Positions 1-11,352 of a stretch of 64,000 nucleotides of DNA are shown here, piece after piece. The notes beneath the pieces were generated by a model. It was not told the DNA's origin and made no database searches. It saw nothing but the letters and a program-made list of their open reading frames with translations. The position numbers and the translations under genes are program-made. The stretch spans positions 313,511 through 377,510 of the forward strand of contig NW_022985553.1 of NCBI RefSeq assembly GCF_010093815.1, written 5' to 3'. This stretch comes from Pseudovirgaria hyperparasitica (Eukaryota > Ascomycota > Dothideomycetes > Acrospermales > Acrospermaceae). Within the stretch, counting starts at the first letter, position 1, and each line of letters starts with the position of its first letter.

Positions 1-135
1 GTCGTATATCAAAAAACATCATGATTGCCTCATGTTGGGTTATCTCACCAGTGTAAAAGGCTTCCAATCGTGTATAACTTTCAGAGTGAGCACACCTGCG
101 GCCTGCCCTTCGATAGCTCTGCAACAAAACCCTAG

Positions 136-369
136 TCACACTGTGTTGGGCAATGGAGATGTTCCATTACTGAGCACCAGTAACTTACTACTATCTTGTC
201 GATCTTCGTGTGCCCTTCTCGGCCCATACAGCCTCCAGCACTGAACGATGAGAATAGCACTACTGGAAGGGATGGGAGGCGTGCGGTCGCGCGGGGTGAC
301 GAGGCTGAAGATCCAAAGCATCATAAATCGCCAAGGACTTAGCAAGATGACTAGAAGACGTTGAAACAT
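136..369 (-). CDS. Possible small secreted or membrane protein (weak)
   Basis: An open frame on the minus strand starts at an ATG at 369. It has a hydrophobic N-terminus (residues 1-24, rich in L, I, F, M and W) that could be a signal peptide or anchor, followed by a Pro/Arg-rich tail. A GTAAGT donor near 184-189 lies inside the frame, so the true end may be in a second exon after the TGTTGCAG acceptor further towards the window edge. Upstream is a CT-rich stretch like a fungal leader, and the gene would be divergent from the two-exon gene at 612. I do not recognise any family and it may be a chance ORF. Confidence 0.22.
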   Translation of the reverse strand: MFQRLLVILLSPWRFMMLWIFSLVTPRDRTPPIPSSSAILIVQCWRLYGPRRAHEDRQDSSKLLVLSNGTSPLPNTV

Positions 370-611
370 GTTGTTAGAGGATCGTAGAATTGCCAAAAGT
401 GGATCAGGGACGAGAGGGAAGGCGATGAAGAGAGAGCCAAGCGAGGGTCAAAAATATCAGGAAACTTGTTATGACCCAAAAGTGAAATTCGGAACTAGCA
501 GAAAATAGCTGTCTTAGAAATGTGCCTCACTATATATTTCCACCAACATACTCCTCTCCTCTTACAACCACCTTTCCGCAGCACAAAACTTTCCTCCAAC
601 ACAACATCACA

Positions 612-975
612 ATGACCTCCATCACACAGCACGAGCATGATGGCTCTCTCGTATGGACATCTTCCAGATATCTCGATAGGTGAAAGTTAAGCTAACGATA
701 CACAACAGCCCATCAACACAATCTCTCCGGCGAAAGCCAAATCTTCTCCACCCCAGCATGGTGCCGAGGGCACATGCACCATAACGCAACAACGGCAAGA
801 GGACAAGCCGGACAACCTCACAGGAGAACAAGTCAGTGGGCCCGAGGCCGGCAGTCCTGAGGAGCAGCAGATCGCGTCGCTGGCGATCGAGATGTGGTTG
901 GCGGAGGCGCCGGAGGAGGAGCACTGGTGGGGATTGCAGGATCCCACCACATGGCCGAAAGGCTACAACTCCTGA
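612..975 (+). CDS. Small acidic Trp-rich protein, two exons (612-650, 709-975)
   Basis: A 101-residue protein of unknown function. The ATG at 612 follows an A/C-rich leader typical of fungal 5' UTRs, with a TATA-like TATATATT about 80 bases upstream. Exon 1 encodes 13 residues. The 58-base intron (651-708) has a GTATGG donor, a clean GCTAAC branch site and an ACAACAG acceptor, and joins in phase 0. Exon 2 runs open to a TGA at 973-975. The product is Gln/Glu/Pro-rich, with an acidic C-terminal block containing MWLAEAPEEEHWWG and ending DPTTWPKGYNS. There is no signal peptide or membrane segment. The neat intron and the tryptophan-containing C-terminus argue for a real gene; I cannot name a family. 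Confidence 0.5.
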
Positions 976-1896
976 AGGAATGGAGCCTCGCGTCGTAGCA
1001 GGCCGTTGAAAGTTTTGGAGAGAGATTGAGAGGGAGCAATTCTGGCTCGTTTGGTTATGTTGGGATTGGGGAGAGGCTCGGGAATTACCAAGTGGCAATG
1101 TATTAGAGTGTAACATTATCACCATCAATGGCTTCATTTCTCTGTTTGCACAGACCTCTGAACTCACCGTGTAGATCTTCATTGTGATAAACTGCTGATA
1201 TTGACCTTCGTGACCACGCTTTTAATTGTAGCAATCGTAACAATCGAACAATTCCAAATGCTCAGGGGCTCCAAAATGCTCTGTCTTGCGATGTAAATGC
1301 CAGATCAGTGGTGGAAGCGACGTCATAGCCTCAAAATACAGCATGCAAATTGCGACAGTTCCATAAAGCCGAAGAATATTGATGCCTTACGAGCTGTGGC
1401 GGTGCAGCAACATGATGAAATGCAGGAGGGGAGCGGCCGAGAAGTCTTGGCAAAAGTGAAGGGCCAAAATGCAAAAAAATATGCCCGCCAATGCCTAACC
1501 GGTGCAACCACAACCCCCGGATTCAGCCCTAGATATCTGTTAGTTAGAGCCTCGAGGCTGGAAGGACACTCACATTAACCAACTGGACCACTAAACCCAG
1601 TTGGCCGATATTCGTTGCAAAAAGATAGGCTATATGTGACTCTTTTTTTAAAATGTGCGATATTCCCTACGTACCTCTCTGTAGTTCCAGGGTCTCCAAT
1701 GACCTGGCCAATATGGTGATGCTCCTCGCCAATGTACCTCGCCGTCGCCAACGCCAAGACCTGAGCTGGACCCTGATGTGAGCTCTCTTTGGTGTTTCTC
1801 TCCCACTGTTTGATCCCTCGCAAACACCGCCCATTATCCACATCTTCATACCTTACCCACTACCAGCATTCTCAACCATAGCCAACAGCAGCAACA
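976..1896. other. Intergenic, nothing recognised
   Basis: No convincing gene. A 93-codon ATG frame at 1297-1578 (+) has no recognisable domain and overlaps open frames on the other strand. The last 100 bases (about 1800-1896) are C/A-rich and look like the leader of the next ORF. Confidence 0.5.
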
Positions 1897-2262
1897 ATGC
1901 TCCTTGTCCAGGCCGCACCAGTCGCCCGTCCTGATGTCCCTCTCCTTACGGTCATACTCCTCTACAGCACCTTCATCTCCCTACTCATGATGTACAGCCT
2001 AATGTTTCCGTATCATTATCACCGGACGCTGCGCATACTACGCAAGCTTACACCAAAGGAGATAGCCCGACTGTTACGGACATGTGTAGCCTTTGCCCTC
2101 TGGACACTGTGGATATTCATACGCGCCATCCACGTTGAACTTGCGCCTGAAGCTGTAAACAAGCATGCTGTACACCAGCGATGGATGATGACTCGCGCAG
2201 AGAGGCCAACAGGAGGACGAGCCCGGAGGACGGGGGCGCGGATCCCGCGACATTGGAGATGA
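1897..2262 (+). CDS. Putative small two-helix membrane protein
   Basis: A 121-codon ORF whose ATG follows a CAGCAGCAACA leader, a good fungal start context. Residues about 15-37 and 62-80 form two hydrophobic segments joined by a basic loop (HYHRTLRILRKLTPKE), as in a small integral membrane protein. The C-terminal 30 residues are Arg/Gly-rich and unlike the rest, so the natural end may lie upstream in an unrecognised splice. No family is recognised. Confidence 0.38.
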   Translation: MLLVQAAPVARPDVPLLTVILLYSTFISLLMMYSLMFPYHYHRTLRILRKLTPKEIARLLRTCVAFALWTLWIFIRAIHVELAPEAVNKHAVHQRWMMTRAERPTGGRARRTGARIPRHWR

Positions 2263-5095
2263 CGAACCGTAGATACCTTCTGTGGCCGGTGTCGACAATC
2301 AGGAGAGGGAATAGGAGGGCGTGACGAGCCAGAGGGATTTTACTCGAGCTGAGCGTGAGTCCCGCCATATCATTACTAACGCTCCAACGCTTATACAGAC
2401 TACGTATCTGATAGAGCGTGTGAAGCAGATAAATCCTTGACCACCGATGACTTCTCTCTACCCTTGCCTGGACTCCTATTTCCATGGCTCGCGGCAGCGA
2501 CGCACCGGCAACCCGCATGAAGAGCTCAGCAATCAAGGGACGGGAATCTTCAATAGCCTTATACTCTGGACTCGCTTGTCAACAAGAGACAGCTCCTTCC
2601 GCTAGGTCTGGCGAATGATTGAGCATACGTCCAACACGGCGGGCTGTATGGAAGTATTTCCCGAGAGCTCAGCAAACATCAGTGTATCATCTCTTCCAAG
2701 CTCTTCAATTTTGTTATACGTCTCCGGAAGACTCTTACACTGCCATGAAATCAGTCACTTACCTCCTAATTGGTGCTCATGATCACGCTGGAAGACTTCG
2801 ATGCGCAGCACCCACTGCCACTTCTACTCGGCAGAGAGTCCGATCAACAGCCAGATATCCAACCGTATAAAGGAAGGCCTACTAAATTACCAGGCGCACA
2901 CGAGGAAGCTCCAGACAATTCGAGGCGTTCAGGCCAACGAGTCATGTACGCGGACGCCGACAGCACCGAAACCACAAGAGCCCTACAGCCACAACCTAGG
3001 AAAGACTGCCGAAACCTACATGTTCCATAGCGGCACATAGGCGGGCTCTCAAAGGAGGAGCAGAAAGAACCCAGGAGATCGAAGCCCTCAAATCGCCATG
3101 CAGCATCCGCCTCAGAGGAAGCGCACAGAAGGAGAGCCATAACGACATGAAAGCGCAAGACTCGTCTGTCTGCCCAACCTACTAGGTAGCCTTCAAGATC
3201 CTTGAGCAGGGTAAGTGTAGCCTCCTACTCAGATCTGGCCATTCCTACCCGACAGCAACCTACTGACATATTTTCACATTCACAGTAGGCACGACGCATA
3301 CTTACTCACACAAGCAAGCACACTCGAGCACGGCACCTACCTGCCTACCTTCCTTCTCACCTACCTCCGCACAACGACCGAATAAGATTCTCAAGCGCAA
3401 GCAAGAGAGGAATGAACGGTCTGACTACACTACATCGTAGGTAGGTAGACAAGACCGATTCATCCGTGGCTGAATGGCAGAGATTGGAGTACTGAAGAAT
3501 TAGCAGCGCGGGATCTATAATGGCTGGGATAAGCCTGGACGGGGTGCATAAGGGGCTAGGGGGATGCATGGACATCGTTTGGCACGAGTACAAACAGGGC
3601 TTCTGGGCGAGTAGTTTATCAGGCCAGACTATGATGGCCTTTCGGTTGTGTTCTTGGCTTCAGGGGGCGGGACTGGGCACTTGAATGTTTATGCCAGCGG
3701 TGTCAAAGCACATCTCAGCCTTTCTGATTCTGTTCGTCTTGTCGGGTGGCTCATCTGCTCTGCTGGCTCATCTGATTGTGTGTGGGCCGTGACGCCCGTT
3801 CCCAAGCGCTGTATTGCTCGTGCCATGGACTCGGCCATACATGGTTTTGAGCCTGTTAGCTCGGCCATGCGCCTGTCTTTAGACGCTTTGATTCTGGCTC
3901 GCCCAGGGTGTAGAGTACTCGTCCAGACTGTATCTTCGGACCCAATAGCCAAAAGCCAAATATCTTCAGTGGTCTGTTTCGATTGTAGCACTCTTTGCCG
4001 TAGCCTGAAAATCGTATGTTCACGACCTTCGGGCGTTCCGTGTCGGAGCATGTAGCCTACGCTGCTGCCCCGAGACCTATAGGTTGTGCCCGGCGCCTCA
4101 TGCATTGATACTTGTATATAGAGGAGTCTTATGAATATAGAGACATCAGTCATTCTGAGACGTTTCCCAGAGACCATGCCCATCCGCACCACCAGATGGC
4201 ATAAGCATACGTTACGGAGCCTCTGAGCCTTCTGGCGTCCTTGGAACCGTAGCCACTGTCCATACTGCCAGACGTGTGAGAGTCCGTTTGGATAGCGTAG
4301 TGCTACTTGTGTCCATCTCCCGTAGGTGTGCCATGGGCCATAGTTACGGTATTCATGGAGTAATAAGACCTCAAAGTATGGTAGCCCACCGTTTGAGCTC
4401 AGGCTCTCTGTGGCCTTGCCAGAAGGCCTCACCAGTCCCCCCAGGGGGCTATCATGACTGGTTCCGTGGATTGGAGACGTTGTCCCAATTAGGACGTCCG
4501 TTCTTGTCCTTGACTGAGCCTTTATTGTAGTGTATCCCCCATATAATGACGCTGTACGCTCTCCCACAGGTGCTGTGAGCTTCACCGTGATCCACACAGC
4601 CTGGCCACAGTCATAAACTACGCCCAGGACTCATTAGAGTCGTTGCACGGCTTCTACAACAATCGCAAAGCACGTAAGAACCAAGATCTAGACTTTTAAG
4701 ACGCAAATCTGGCGCCTAGCGCCCAAGATCCACGTTTGAGGGGTCATACAAGTCTTGCCCGGTCCTCATATTTGGAGTCTCCAACGACGACCACAGCAGC
4801 ACAGCACATCGATAGACCCCCCAAATCTCTCTGTAGCATCTAGAGAGTCATATCTCTGACTTCCTCGCTTTTTGTGACTTCCCGGGCCCTGGAAGGCTGT
4901 CTCCCAGGCCCAGCTCCACATCCCAGATCCTACATCTCACCCCCGAGGCCCTCACCTTGCCGCCCGGGCAGCCTCAGGCGCCCATATCAGGCACACCAGG
5001 GCATCATCTCGTCCTCAGGACCCATTCTGCCGTGCTCCTATTCGTCGAAATCGTCCTCACGTGTAGAGCTAGAGAATGTGGCCCCAGCGTTTAAG
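2263..5095. other. Gene-free stretch with long unsupported frames
   Basis: Both strands carry long open frames, the longest 302 codons at 3689-4597 (-), but it begins with GTG, has no recognisable domain and is overlapped by an open frame on the opposite strand (3648-4055). The section 4860-5060 is C-rich. I see no RNA gene or intact mobile element here. A decayed element or gene is possible but cannot be assigned. Confidence 0.4.
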
Positions 5096-6345
5096 CGAGA
5101 GGGCCAGAAAAGTATATAAACAGCGTCCCTCTCTCTCTCTTACAACCTTTTTTTCTTCATGTGTAAGGGACCATGAATAGTCTTCGAGCCGGGCCCTCAG
5201 TGGTCCGCGCTGGAGTGACTACGATTGACTTATAGAACACGGGGTCAGGTTGCACTTCGGTGCAAAGTCAGGCCTGGCCAACTAACGTGCTCTAGATCAA
5301 ATGGGGCCTTCACACTCAGTTGGGTTGGCTCCGCATGCTACATCGTCACGAGGATCGCTGAGCTCGAAAGAGCATTGAATCGGATCTCGTGAATGCTTGC
5401 AACATTTGGGACATAGTGGGACATATTTTTTTCATTGAATCTTTTGGCCTTTGTGCTGAACTTCAAGGAAGAGTATTTAGCTTCTTCGAATTGGCTTGCG
5501 AACTTGTCTCGTGCTGATCCTCTGGTCTACTCACGGACTTGATTCGATACTTGTTGTTGTTATGTGGTGATGATGACAACATTGAATACCACTCAGCCAG
5601 GCAGTTCAGTCTTGTAGATCTTGTCATAGTGAAGCCAATTGAAGCCCATGGAAGTTTATCGAAGCCCACCAAGCGGCTGGTGAATCACACGGATTCCTAC
5701 CAGAGCCATAGCTCGGAGCGTCTCTCGACTGAACGGAGGCACGTTTACACGCACAAGCTCTGCCCTGACAAGACTGAGAACCATAACCATCCTCAGACGG
5801 CTTCTCCTGGTGCCAGCCGTACAGCAGTAGAAGAGCCATCACGTCATACCCACACAATTGCCTGTGTATCGTCGTCACGGGCATCAACAAGCGAGAGCCA
5901 GCTCGTCGTCGCCGGGCACCGTCTACAAGGGGACTAGTCAGGATGAGGGAAGTGATGCCGTGATTGATCCGCCGACAGTCTGGGAGCCCAACTCGCGACT
6001 ATAAATTTGACGTCCCCTCTCCCTTTCTCTCCTTCTTCTTCTCATCGTGGGTTCCTCTGTGGACTCCACTGTAGTGTTTCTATGCTCATCGTCATTCAAG
6101 GCATGTACGCTGGGGTTGGGCAGGACTGGGCGACCTGCACCTTCCAACCTCAGCTATTATCATGATCGTTGACTTGAGCATTAGATCAACTGGTGCTCGC
6201 CGTTGTGTGGTCACCTATGCACTGAAATCCAGCTATTGATGAGCTCGAAAGCTTATTGAAGCTTGTCGCTGGACCCTGGTGCAATATTCTAATCACCCAT
6301 TTTTCACCGGTGCTTTGGCCTTTGTGCTGAATCCCGGGGGCAAGA
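5096..6345 (+). repeat. Diverged tandem duplication, two units about 880 bp apart
   Basis: Two units share the same order of landmarks. Each has a TATA-like box (TATATAAA at 5113; CTATAAAT at 5999), a CT-rich tract (5126-5160; 6014-6045), the word GAGCTCGAAAG followed by an ATTGAA (about 5361; about 6242), and TTTGGCCTTTGTGCTGAA (about 5443; about 6313). Spacing from TATA box to GAGCTCGAAAG is about 247 and 242 bases. Between the landmarks the units are strongly diverged. The pattern suggests an old tandem duplication of a promoter plus the start of a gene. Confidence 0.4.
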
Positions 6346-7314
6346 CAATTTTGTTCCGTGACGTGAACTCCTGTGTTCTGTGCCGTTTGGTTGCTGGTGA
6401 AGATTCTGTTTCACCGTCCGGCAAGGGTGTTTCCGTGCTCAATAGGCAACCTTCGTCGATTGCCCAGCCCAGTTCCAAGCTCTTGATGTCTCTACAACCA
6501 ACCACTTTTTTTTGAGATCCGTCTACACCCACATCCTCAATCAGTTGCACAGCAAAGCAACAAGCCCCCCGGTCTCATCGACACGCACGAGCAAGAACTC
6601 AGCGTCATCACAACCCTCACTCCTACCACACCACCACCGCAATCAAATCCTCCTCCTCCTCCGCACGCCCTTGGCAGAATGCCAACTTCGCCCGAAGAAA
6701 TGCATGCCTTGGCTGTGGCCAGCAAAAGAGAGCTGAACCTTCTCGTAAGTCAAAGCCTTCTCTTTCTAGGTTCAAGCAGCTCATCTAGAGATTCAACCTG
6801 CTGACAGGAAGTCAAATAGATGGCGGCATACGTCGACATGATTGCGTCCGGCCCCGCAGCATCTCCTCCTCCCCAAGAATCTCCACCTCTCCGAGCATTC
6901 ACTCCTTCCGGAGAATCCACTTCTTCTGGAGAATCCACTTCTTCCGGAGAATTCACTCCTTCTCAGGATTCCACTTCTTCCGGAGAATCCACTCCTTCCC
7001 AGGAATTCACTCCTTCCCAGGAATCCACTCCTTCCCAGGAATCCACTCCTCCTCAAGAATACCCCCTTCCCCAGGAATCACCTACTCCCCAGGAATCCCT
7101 TCCTCGCCAGGGATCCCCTCTTCCCCAAGAAATCCCTCTTCCCCAGGAATCCTCTCCTTCCCCAGCACCCCCGTCGCCACCGGCAGTACCAGCTGCAACA
7201 GCATCCCCGACAGCCTCAGCAGCCTCAGCATCCCCAGCAGCTCCAGCAGCTCCAGAAGCTCCAGCAGCTCCAGCGCCACCAGCGCCACCCGCCCCCAAGA
7301 CCAACGGAGTTTGA
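6240..7314 (+). pseudogene. Decayed Pro/Ser-rich gene with an 18-bp repeat
   Basis: Protein-like sequence continues on the plus strand from about 6240 to the TGA at 7314, but in more than one frame. There is a Pro-rich stretch (about 6570-6700), then MPTSPEEMHALAVASKREL. Next comes a clean intron (6745-6807, GTAAGT to CTGACAG), then an open frame that a stop separates from the repeat-bearing ORF starting at the ATG at 6820. From about 6897 to 7155 an 18-bp unit is repeated about 15 times. It encodes the hexapeptide E-S-T-P/S-S-G/Q, and is followed by an Ala/Pro-rich end. A frame change at a run of eight T (about 6507) and the in-frame stop suggest decay, or else unrecognised introns. No family is recognised. 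Confidence 0.35.
6897..7155 (+). repeat. 18-bp tandem repeat (hexapeptide-coding)
   Basis: Imperfect 18-bp units such as GAATCCACTTCTTCCGGA and GAATCCACTCCTTCCCAG follow one another. In the plus frame from 6820 they encode ESTSSG/ESTPSQ-type hexapeptides. Because the unit length is a multiple of three, all three frames stay open here, which explains the long overlapping ORFs on both strands. Confidence 0.8.
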
Positions 7315-8560
7315 GGCGGAGCAATAGCAGATAGGGCATCATCATTCTTATAGCAAATGAAGAATGAAACAAATTTGATGACCGGGGCGTCGATACCTGA
7401 CGTTATATCTGCTTCTCGTGTGGAATTTGCGTGTTCTGTCGTGATGTGCTTCGTGCTGGGTGATTTTTGTCGTAGCCCGTGATAACTAAAAGTGAGGATC
7501 ATGAGATTTCGGCAGCATTTACTGCTTACCACGGCCTGTCTCGTGCCACAAAAACTTGATATTCTCGTAGGCAGTATGGCAGACAGTCTAGCCCTGAGGT
7601 TGACGGGAGCCATAACGAAAGTGATTCGCGCCCAGATCTCCTCACCTAATTAGTCCAAACACCTGGCTTTTCTAACTCTATTTTTTTTCCGCTACGGATT
7701 CGTGCGCATCTAGCATCTCATATGCTTACTGTCGGTACAGTTTACAGCAGTCATACCTGCTGGCGAGGTCTCTCCAGCGTGGCCACAGCCTGCGCGGATG
7801 CGTCGGCATCAGCCCTACGAGCCTGAGACCCGACTTGCATGCATCATCAACCAGATTCGCGCCGACACATAGCCTCATATTCCTGCTGCCAGTACAGCAG
7901 AAGACGGCTATAATGGCTGGCTAGACTTTCAGAACGACTGCTAGTTACGCCAGTACGCGAAGACTCAGCCTGAAGACCTCGATTTTCCAGACAGTAAATC
8001 ACGGCTCGTGGTAAGCTCCCTTCCGCCAGCAAGCTGATATTATCGCTGACAGTACAGCAGATAACGGTTATGCATCCTGAGTATGGCAATAGAGGGAAGC
8101 ACGGCTCCCAATATGTATCGCGTCTCTCCTGCCGCCGCAAGCCAGTCGACGCCGATAGACCACACTCGAGACATCCGGGGATATCAAAGGGCTCGCCAAA
8201 AGGGGCCCAAGAGGAGGAGTCCTAGTATCTTGCGGCATCATGACGGCTTAGTCGAGCTCAGGTCTCCCGGTAAGTAGGTCTGGCGTGCTTGAACAACCTG
8301 AGAAAGCGGCAGCTCTCACATCAGAAGCAGAAGAATTTACTGGCCTACGCTTCCACATTTTATATCCAACGCGAAGCAAGACTGGTGGATACAAATAGAA
8401 GCATCATTTCCGGTTACGGCTAGAAGAGCAAGTGGTAATACTACTGCAGGGAACGAGCTAGGCTTGAATCATAGAGAGCGCAAAGAGGAGGATATACCTT
8501 CTTCATAGTCATCCCCTGCAGAGAATGTAGAAGCAGGGCTTGCTTTGCTTCAGGTTTGAA
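7315..8560. other. Intergenic, weak repeats only
   Basis: No gene is supported. A word close to CAGTACAGCAG followed by A-ACGG-TAT occurs near 7888 and again near 8052, about 164 bases apart, with a weaker relative near 7730. This hints at a decayed tandem repeat of about 163 bp. Confidence 0.35.
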
Positions 8561-8566
8561 ACTCTA

Positions 8567-9040
8567 GATGTGGTAGCCGGTACGAAAGTAGAACTTTCTG
8601 ATTAATCTTGAACGGTAGATAGCGATGTGCCTATTGGCACGTCGGCAGTTCGCCTTGAGCGGAAATGCTGGAAATGTGATATGTAGTCCTGAAGTACGAC
8701 TTTCTTCTTCAATAGTGTCGTTGGCATTGGCCACTCGGCCTGAATCAAATGCTATAGCGGAGTCAAGCGCACTCTTTGATCTCAGGAGGTCAGATATCCA
8801 CGTGTTCATTGACACATATACAATGTGCAGCTCGTTTTCCCATGCCAGTCTAGATATCTGTCACGGAGATAGAGCATTTTGCTTGCTTCGTAGGCCCACA
8901 AGAGTCTGGTATTGCTCTCGACTTGCTTATATCTCCTGTGATAGCCATGACAGGATCAAGGGATTCTTCTGGTTTGCAAAGTCAATCATAGCAAGCATCA
9001 TCCAGACTACGTTATTAAGAGCCAGCATAAACGCTGCCTA
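8567..9040 (-). pseudogene. Possible decayed gene, unknown family
   Basis: One minus-strand frame reads about 155 codons from near 9030 to the TAG at 8566 region with only two stops. It includes hydrophobic pieces (VVWMMLAMIDFANQ, NPLILSWLSQEI) and a charged, coil-like end (RVANANDTIEEESRTSG). The opposite strand also has a 138-codon ORF (8625-9041, ATG) across the same bases, so part of the openness may be a codon-bias shadow. I prefer the minus strand because the residue mix looks more protein-like. No family is recognised. Confidence 0.25.
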
Positions 9041-9049
9041 GCCTCTACG

Positions 9050-11288
9050 GCATTATTGTAGGGGTAACATGCATGCCTCTTCATCCAGAGGTTCAGCAAC
9101 TACCGATGATGATCCGCGAACGGGCACGGTCCAGCCACCGGCAATACAAATGCGCTCGATCGTCCCTCTTCCTGTGTACTTTCTCCATAGAGCCTTGGTC
9201 TAGACGCCAAGGTCCTTTGGGGACGCGTAGGTTTGTCAAATGACTCCTTTGAGGGTCTAATGACGGAGTTCATTGCGGGATTCCTGTTTTTTGTTTTTGC
9301 TGTTTTATTGCCGACTCTTCTCCTTTGACTGGAACGCGTCGTTGAACTTGTGCGAGCAAGGGAGACATCCGTGATGTGACTTTCTGTCAGGAGTGCTTAT
9401 TGCAGATGTCGTAGATAGAAAAAGCTTACTCGCAAATGAGCGCCTCCATTCAATGAGCTGTCTCATATATAGCAAAGCTGATATCATTCCGTATTCATGC
9501 CAGAATGTTGCTATCGTTATATTGTGATAATATGGTGATCCCTGGTGTTGATTTCCATGTGGCGAGAATTCCTGCATACCACTGAGCTCCCACGGCCAGG
9601 TTCGAGGTCAACGCAACGGAGACATATTGTCCAGAATCTACGCGCAACAACTCAATCACAACGCAGTCGACCTGCCTGCAACTTCTTCTCAAGCTGGCAA
9701 GATTCAACGCCTTTTTACGCGAACGTAAAGTATACGCGACGACTGCGACAACACTCGCGCTTGAGAACGACAGCTCAATCACAGCAGGCAATTTACATCC
9801 AACTCGATCATTTCCACAATCTTCCCGATCGTCCAGGTCGCCAGGAATCCAGTCCATTGTCTTAGGTACGGCAGGTCTCCGCACATTCAGGGCTGTCTCG
9901 AGGCTCTGTGCCCACAGCTGCTCCTACCACTTGCAATGTACTGACATAACCCGGAAGCAGGAGCAACATTGCATTCGATATACAGCGACTCCGAAACGCA
10001 CTCCCTCTCTCCCTTACGACGATTTTACACTGCAGCCGCTTGGAAGATAGAGACGGCGACATTTGGAGGCATACATATTCAGGTCTGTCCCTTATCTCAC
10101 GTACGGAGCATCAGCGGACAGCACCAGGCACGACGATCAACACGGTCACCTTGGCAGATTGGCGATCATGGGACGGAAAGCTCCTCACGTTGCGCATACT
10201 TGCAGACGAGAGTGACTTTAGTGAGCTCCTGGGAGGACAAGGAGGCGGGCGATATGGTGAAATGGAAAACAGAATGAGTCTTCAAGTTCCAGGAACTTTG
10301 TCTTACGGTACGATCTCTGGCAAAGGGAGTGATGCTCTGTGGGCTGCTCTCTGAGCAATATTTCCAGCACGCCCGTAGCTTCAAGCAGAAGTCCAGATTC
10401 GGAGTGCAATGTGGGCTGTCCATAATCCTCTCGTGAACTTGCAAGGTGTCTGTCCATGCTCAACTTACGAGAATTGTAACATGTCCATAATCCCCTTACG
10501 AGGTTTCTAAGCTCTATTGCCCGGCGTATTGCCCGATTTCCGAATTCTCAGCTCGTTGACTCGGCCAGAGATATCCTGGTGTTTCGCCCCCACGATCGTA
10601 AGAATCGCCTGATCCAGTTCCAGTGTCCACGGTATCCGCATAGATCTATTCCAGGGGCATCCGGACAGACTCCTACGACTGGGAATTCCAGGTCTACCCG
10701 TCTCGCTGCCTATCACGCTTTACTTTAGCCTACATTGCTCAACGTGGCCCGAGATCTTGCGTTTGTCAGGATTCTAAGCAGACTTTTTCGCCTCAACGAA
10801 CAGAGCTTCCGATCGTGTCTCCATTTCAACGCCCAGGGGATGATTATATGAGAGCGAAATCTAGGAGCCTCATCTTCTGAGTCATCTGGTAGTCCTCACG
10901 ATCATCAACCGCAAAGCAACTACGACGGCTATGATCATAAGTTGGACACTAGCAGAACCTCTCAAAAGGTGGAAACTGGTCAAGGATAGTCGTATAGTAG
11001 AAGAAAATGCCAGCCCAGCCGTAGCATCGCCTTGAAGTCCCAGCTCATTTCCACTTCTCCCTGCCCTTCACTGAGAGCAAAAGAAGCGGGCCCATTTTGA
11101 GACTGTGTTGTCATGCTGTTGGCTCATGGGATCTGGTTGCGAGAATTCCATTTCTCGCCTATTATAGTAGTCATACATGAGAGGAAAAACTCGGTGCAGG
11201 CGAAAACACACTAGAACCCATGTCAAGAGCAAAACGAGGTGTCCAGGCACAGAGTCGACCTTGGCCCTTCTCAAAAACTAACCAAAAA
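9050..11288. other. Gene-free stretch, only chance-like ORFs
   Basis: Several 70-130 codon frames on both strands, none with a recognisable domain. The plus frame near 10040-10354 contains a segment (TVTLADWRSWDGKLLTLRIL) that looks protein-like and could be a gene relic, but no start or partner exon is convincing. Confidence 0.4.
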
Positions 11289-11352
11289 ACTTAGTGCAGG
11301 GGCCACGCGAATCATTTTCTTCACATGGCATCACATGGCCCCTGCACTAAGT
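11289..11352. repeat. Snap-back inverted repeat made of U6 snRNA sequence
   Basis: Two perfectly complementary 17-base arms, 11289-11305 (ACTTAGTGCAGGGGCCA) and 11336-11352, are separated by a 30-base loop. The right arm with its neighbours (11334-11351, CATGGCCCCTGCACTAAG) is identical to the conserved U6 snRNA internal stem-loop region. The left arm continues loosely like U6 antisense for some 15 more bases. It therefore looks like two U6 fragments inserted head to head, about 1 kb from the U6 gene at 12301-12400. If transcribed it would fold into a hairpin. Confidence 0.7.

Noticed and set aside
3689-4597. 302-codon minus-strand ORF
   Set aside because: Starts at GTG, contains no recognisable domain and is overlapped by an open frame on the other strand; not reported as a gene.
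7053-7613. 186-codon minus ORF
   Set aside because: It is produced by the 18-bp repeat, which keeps all frames open on both strands.
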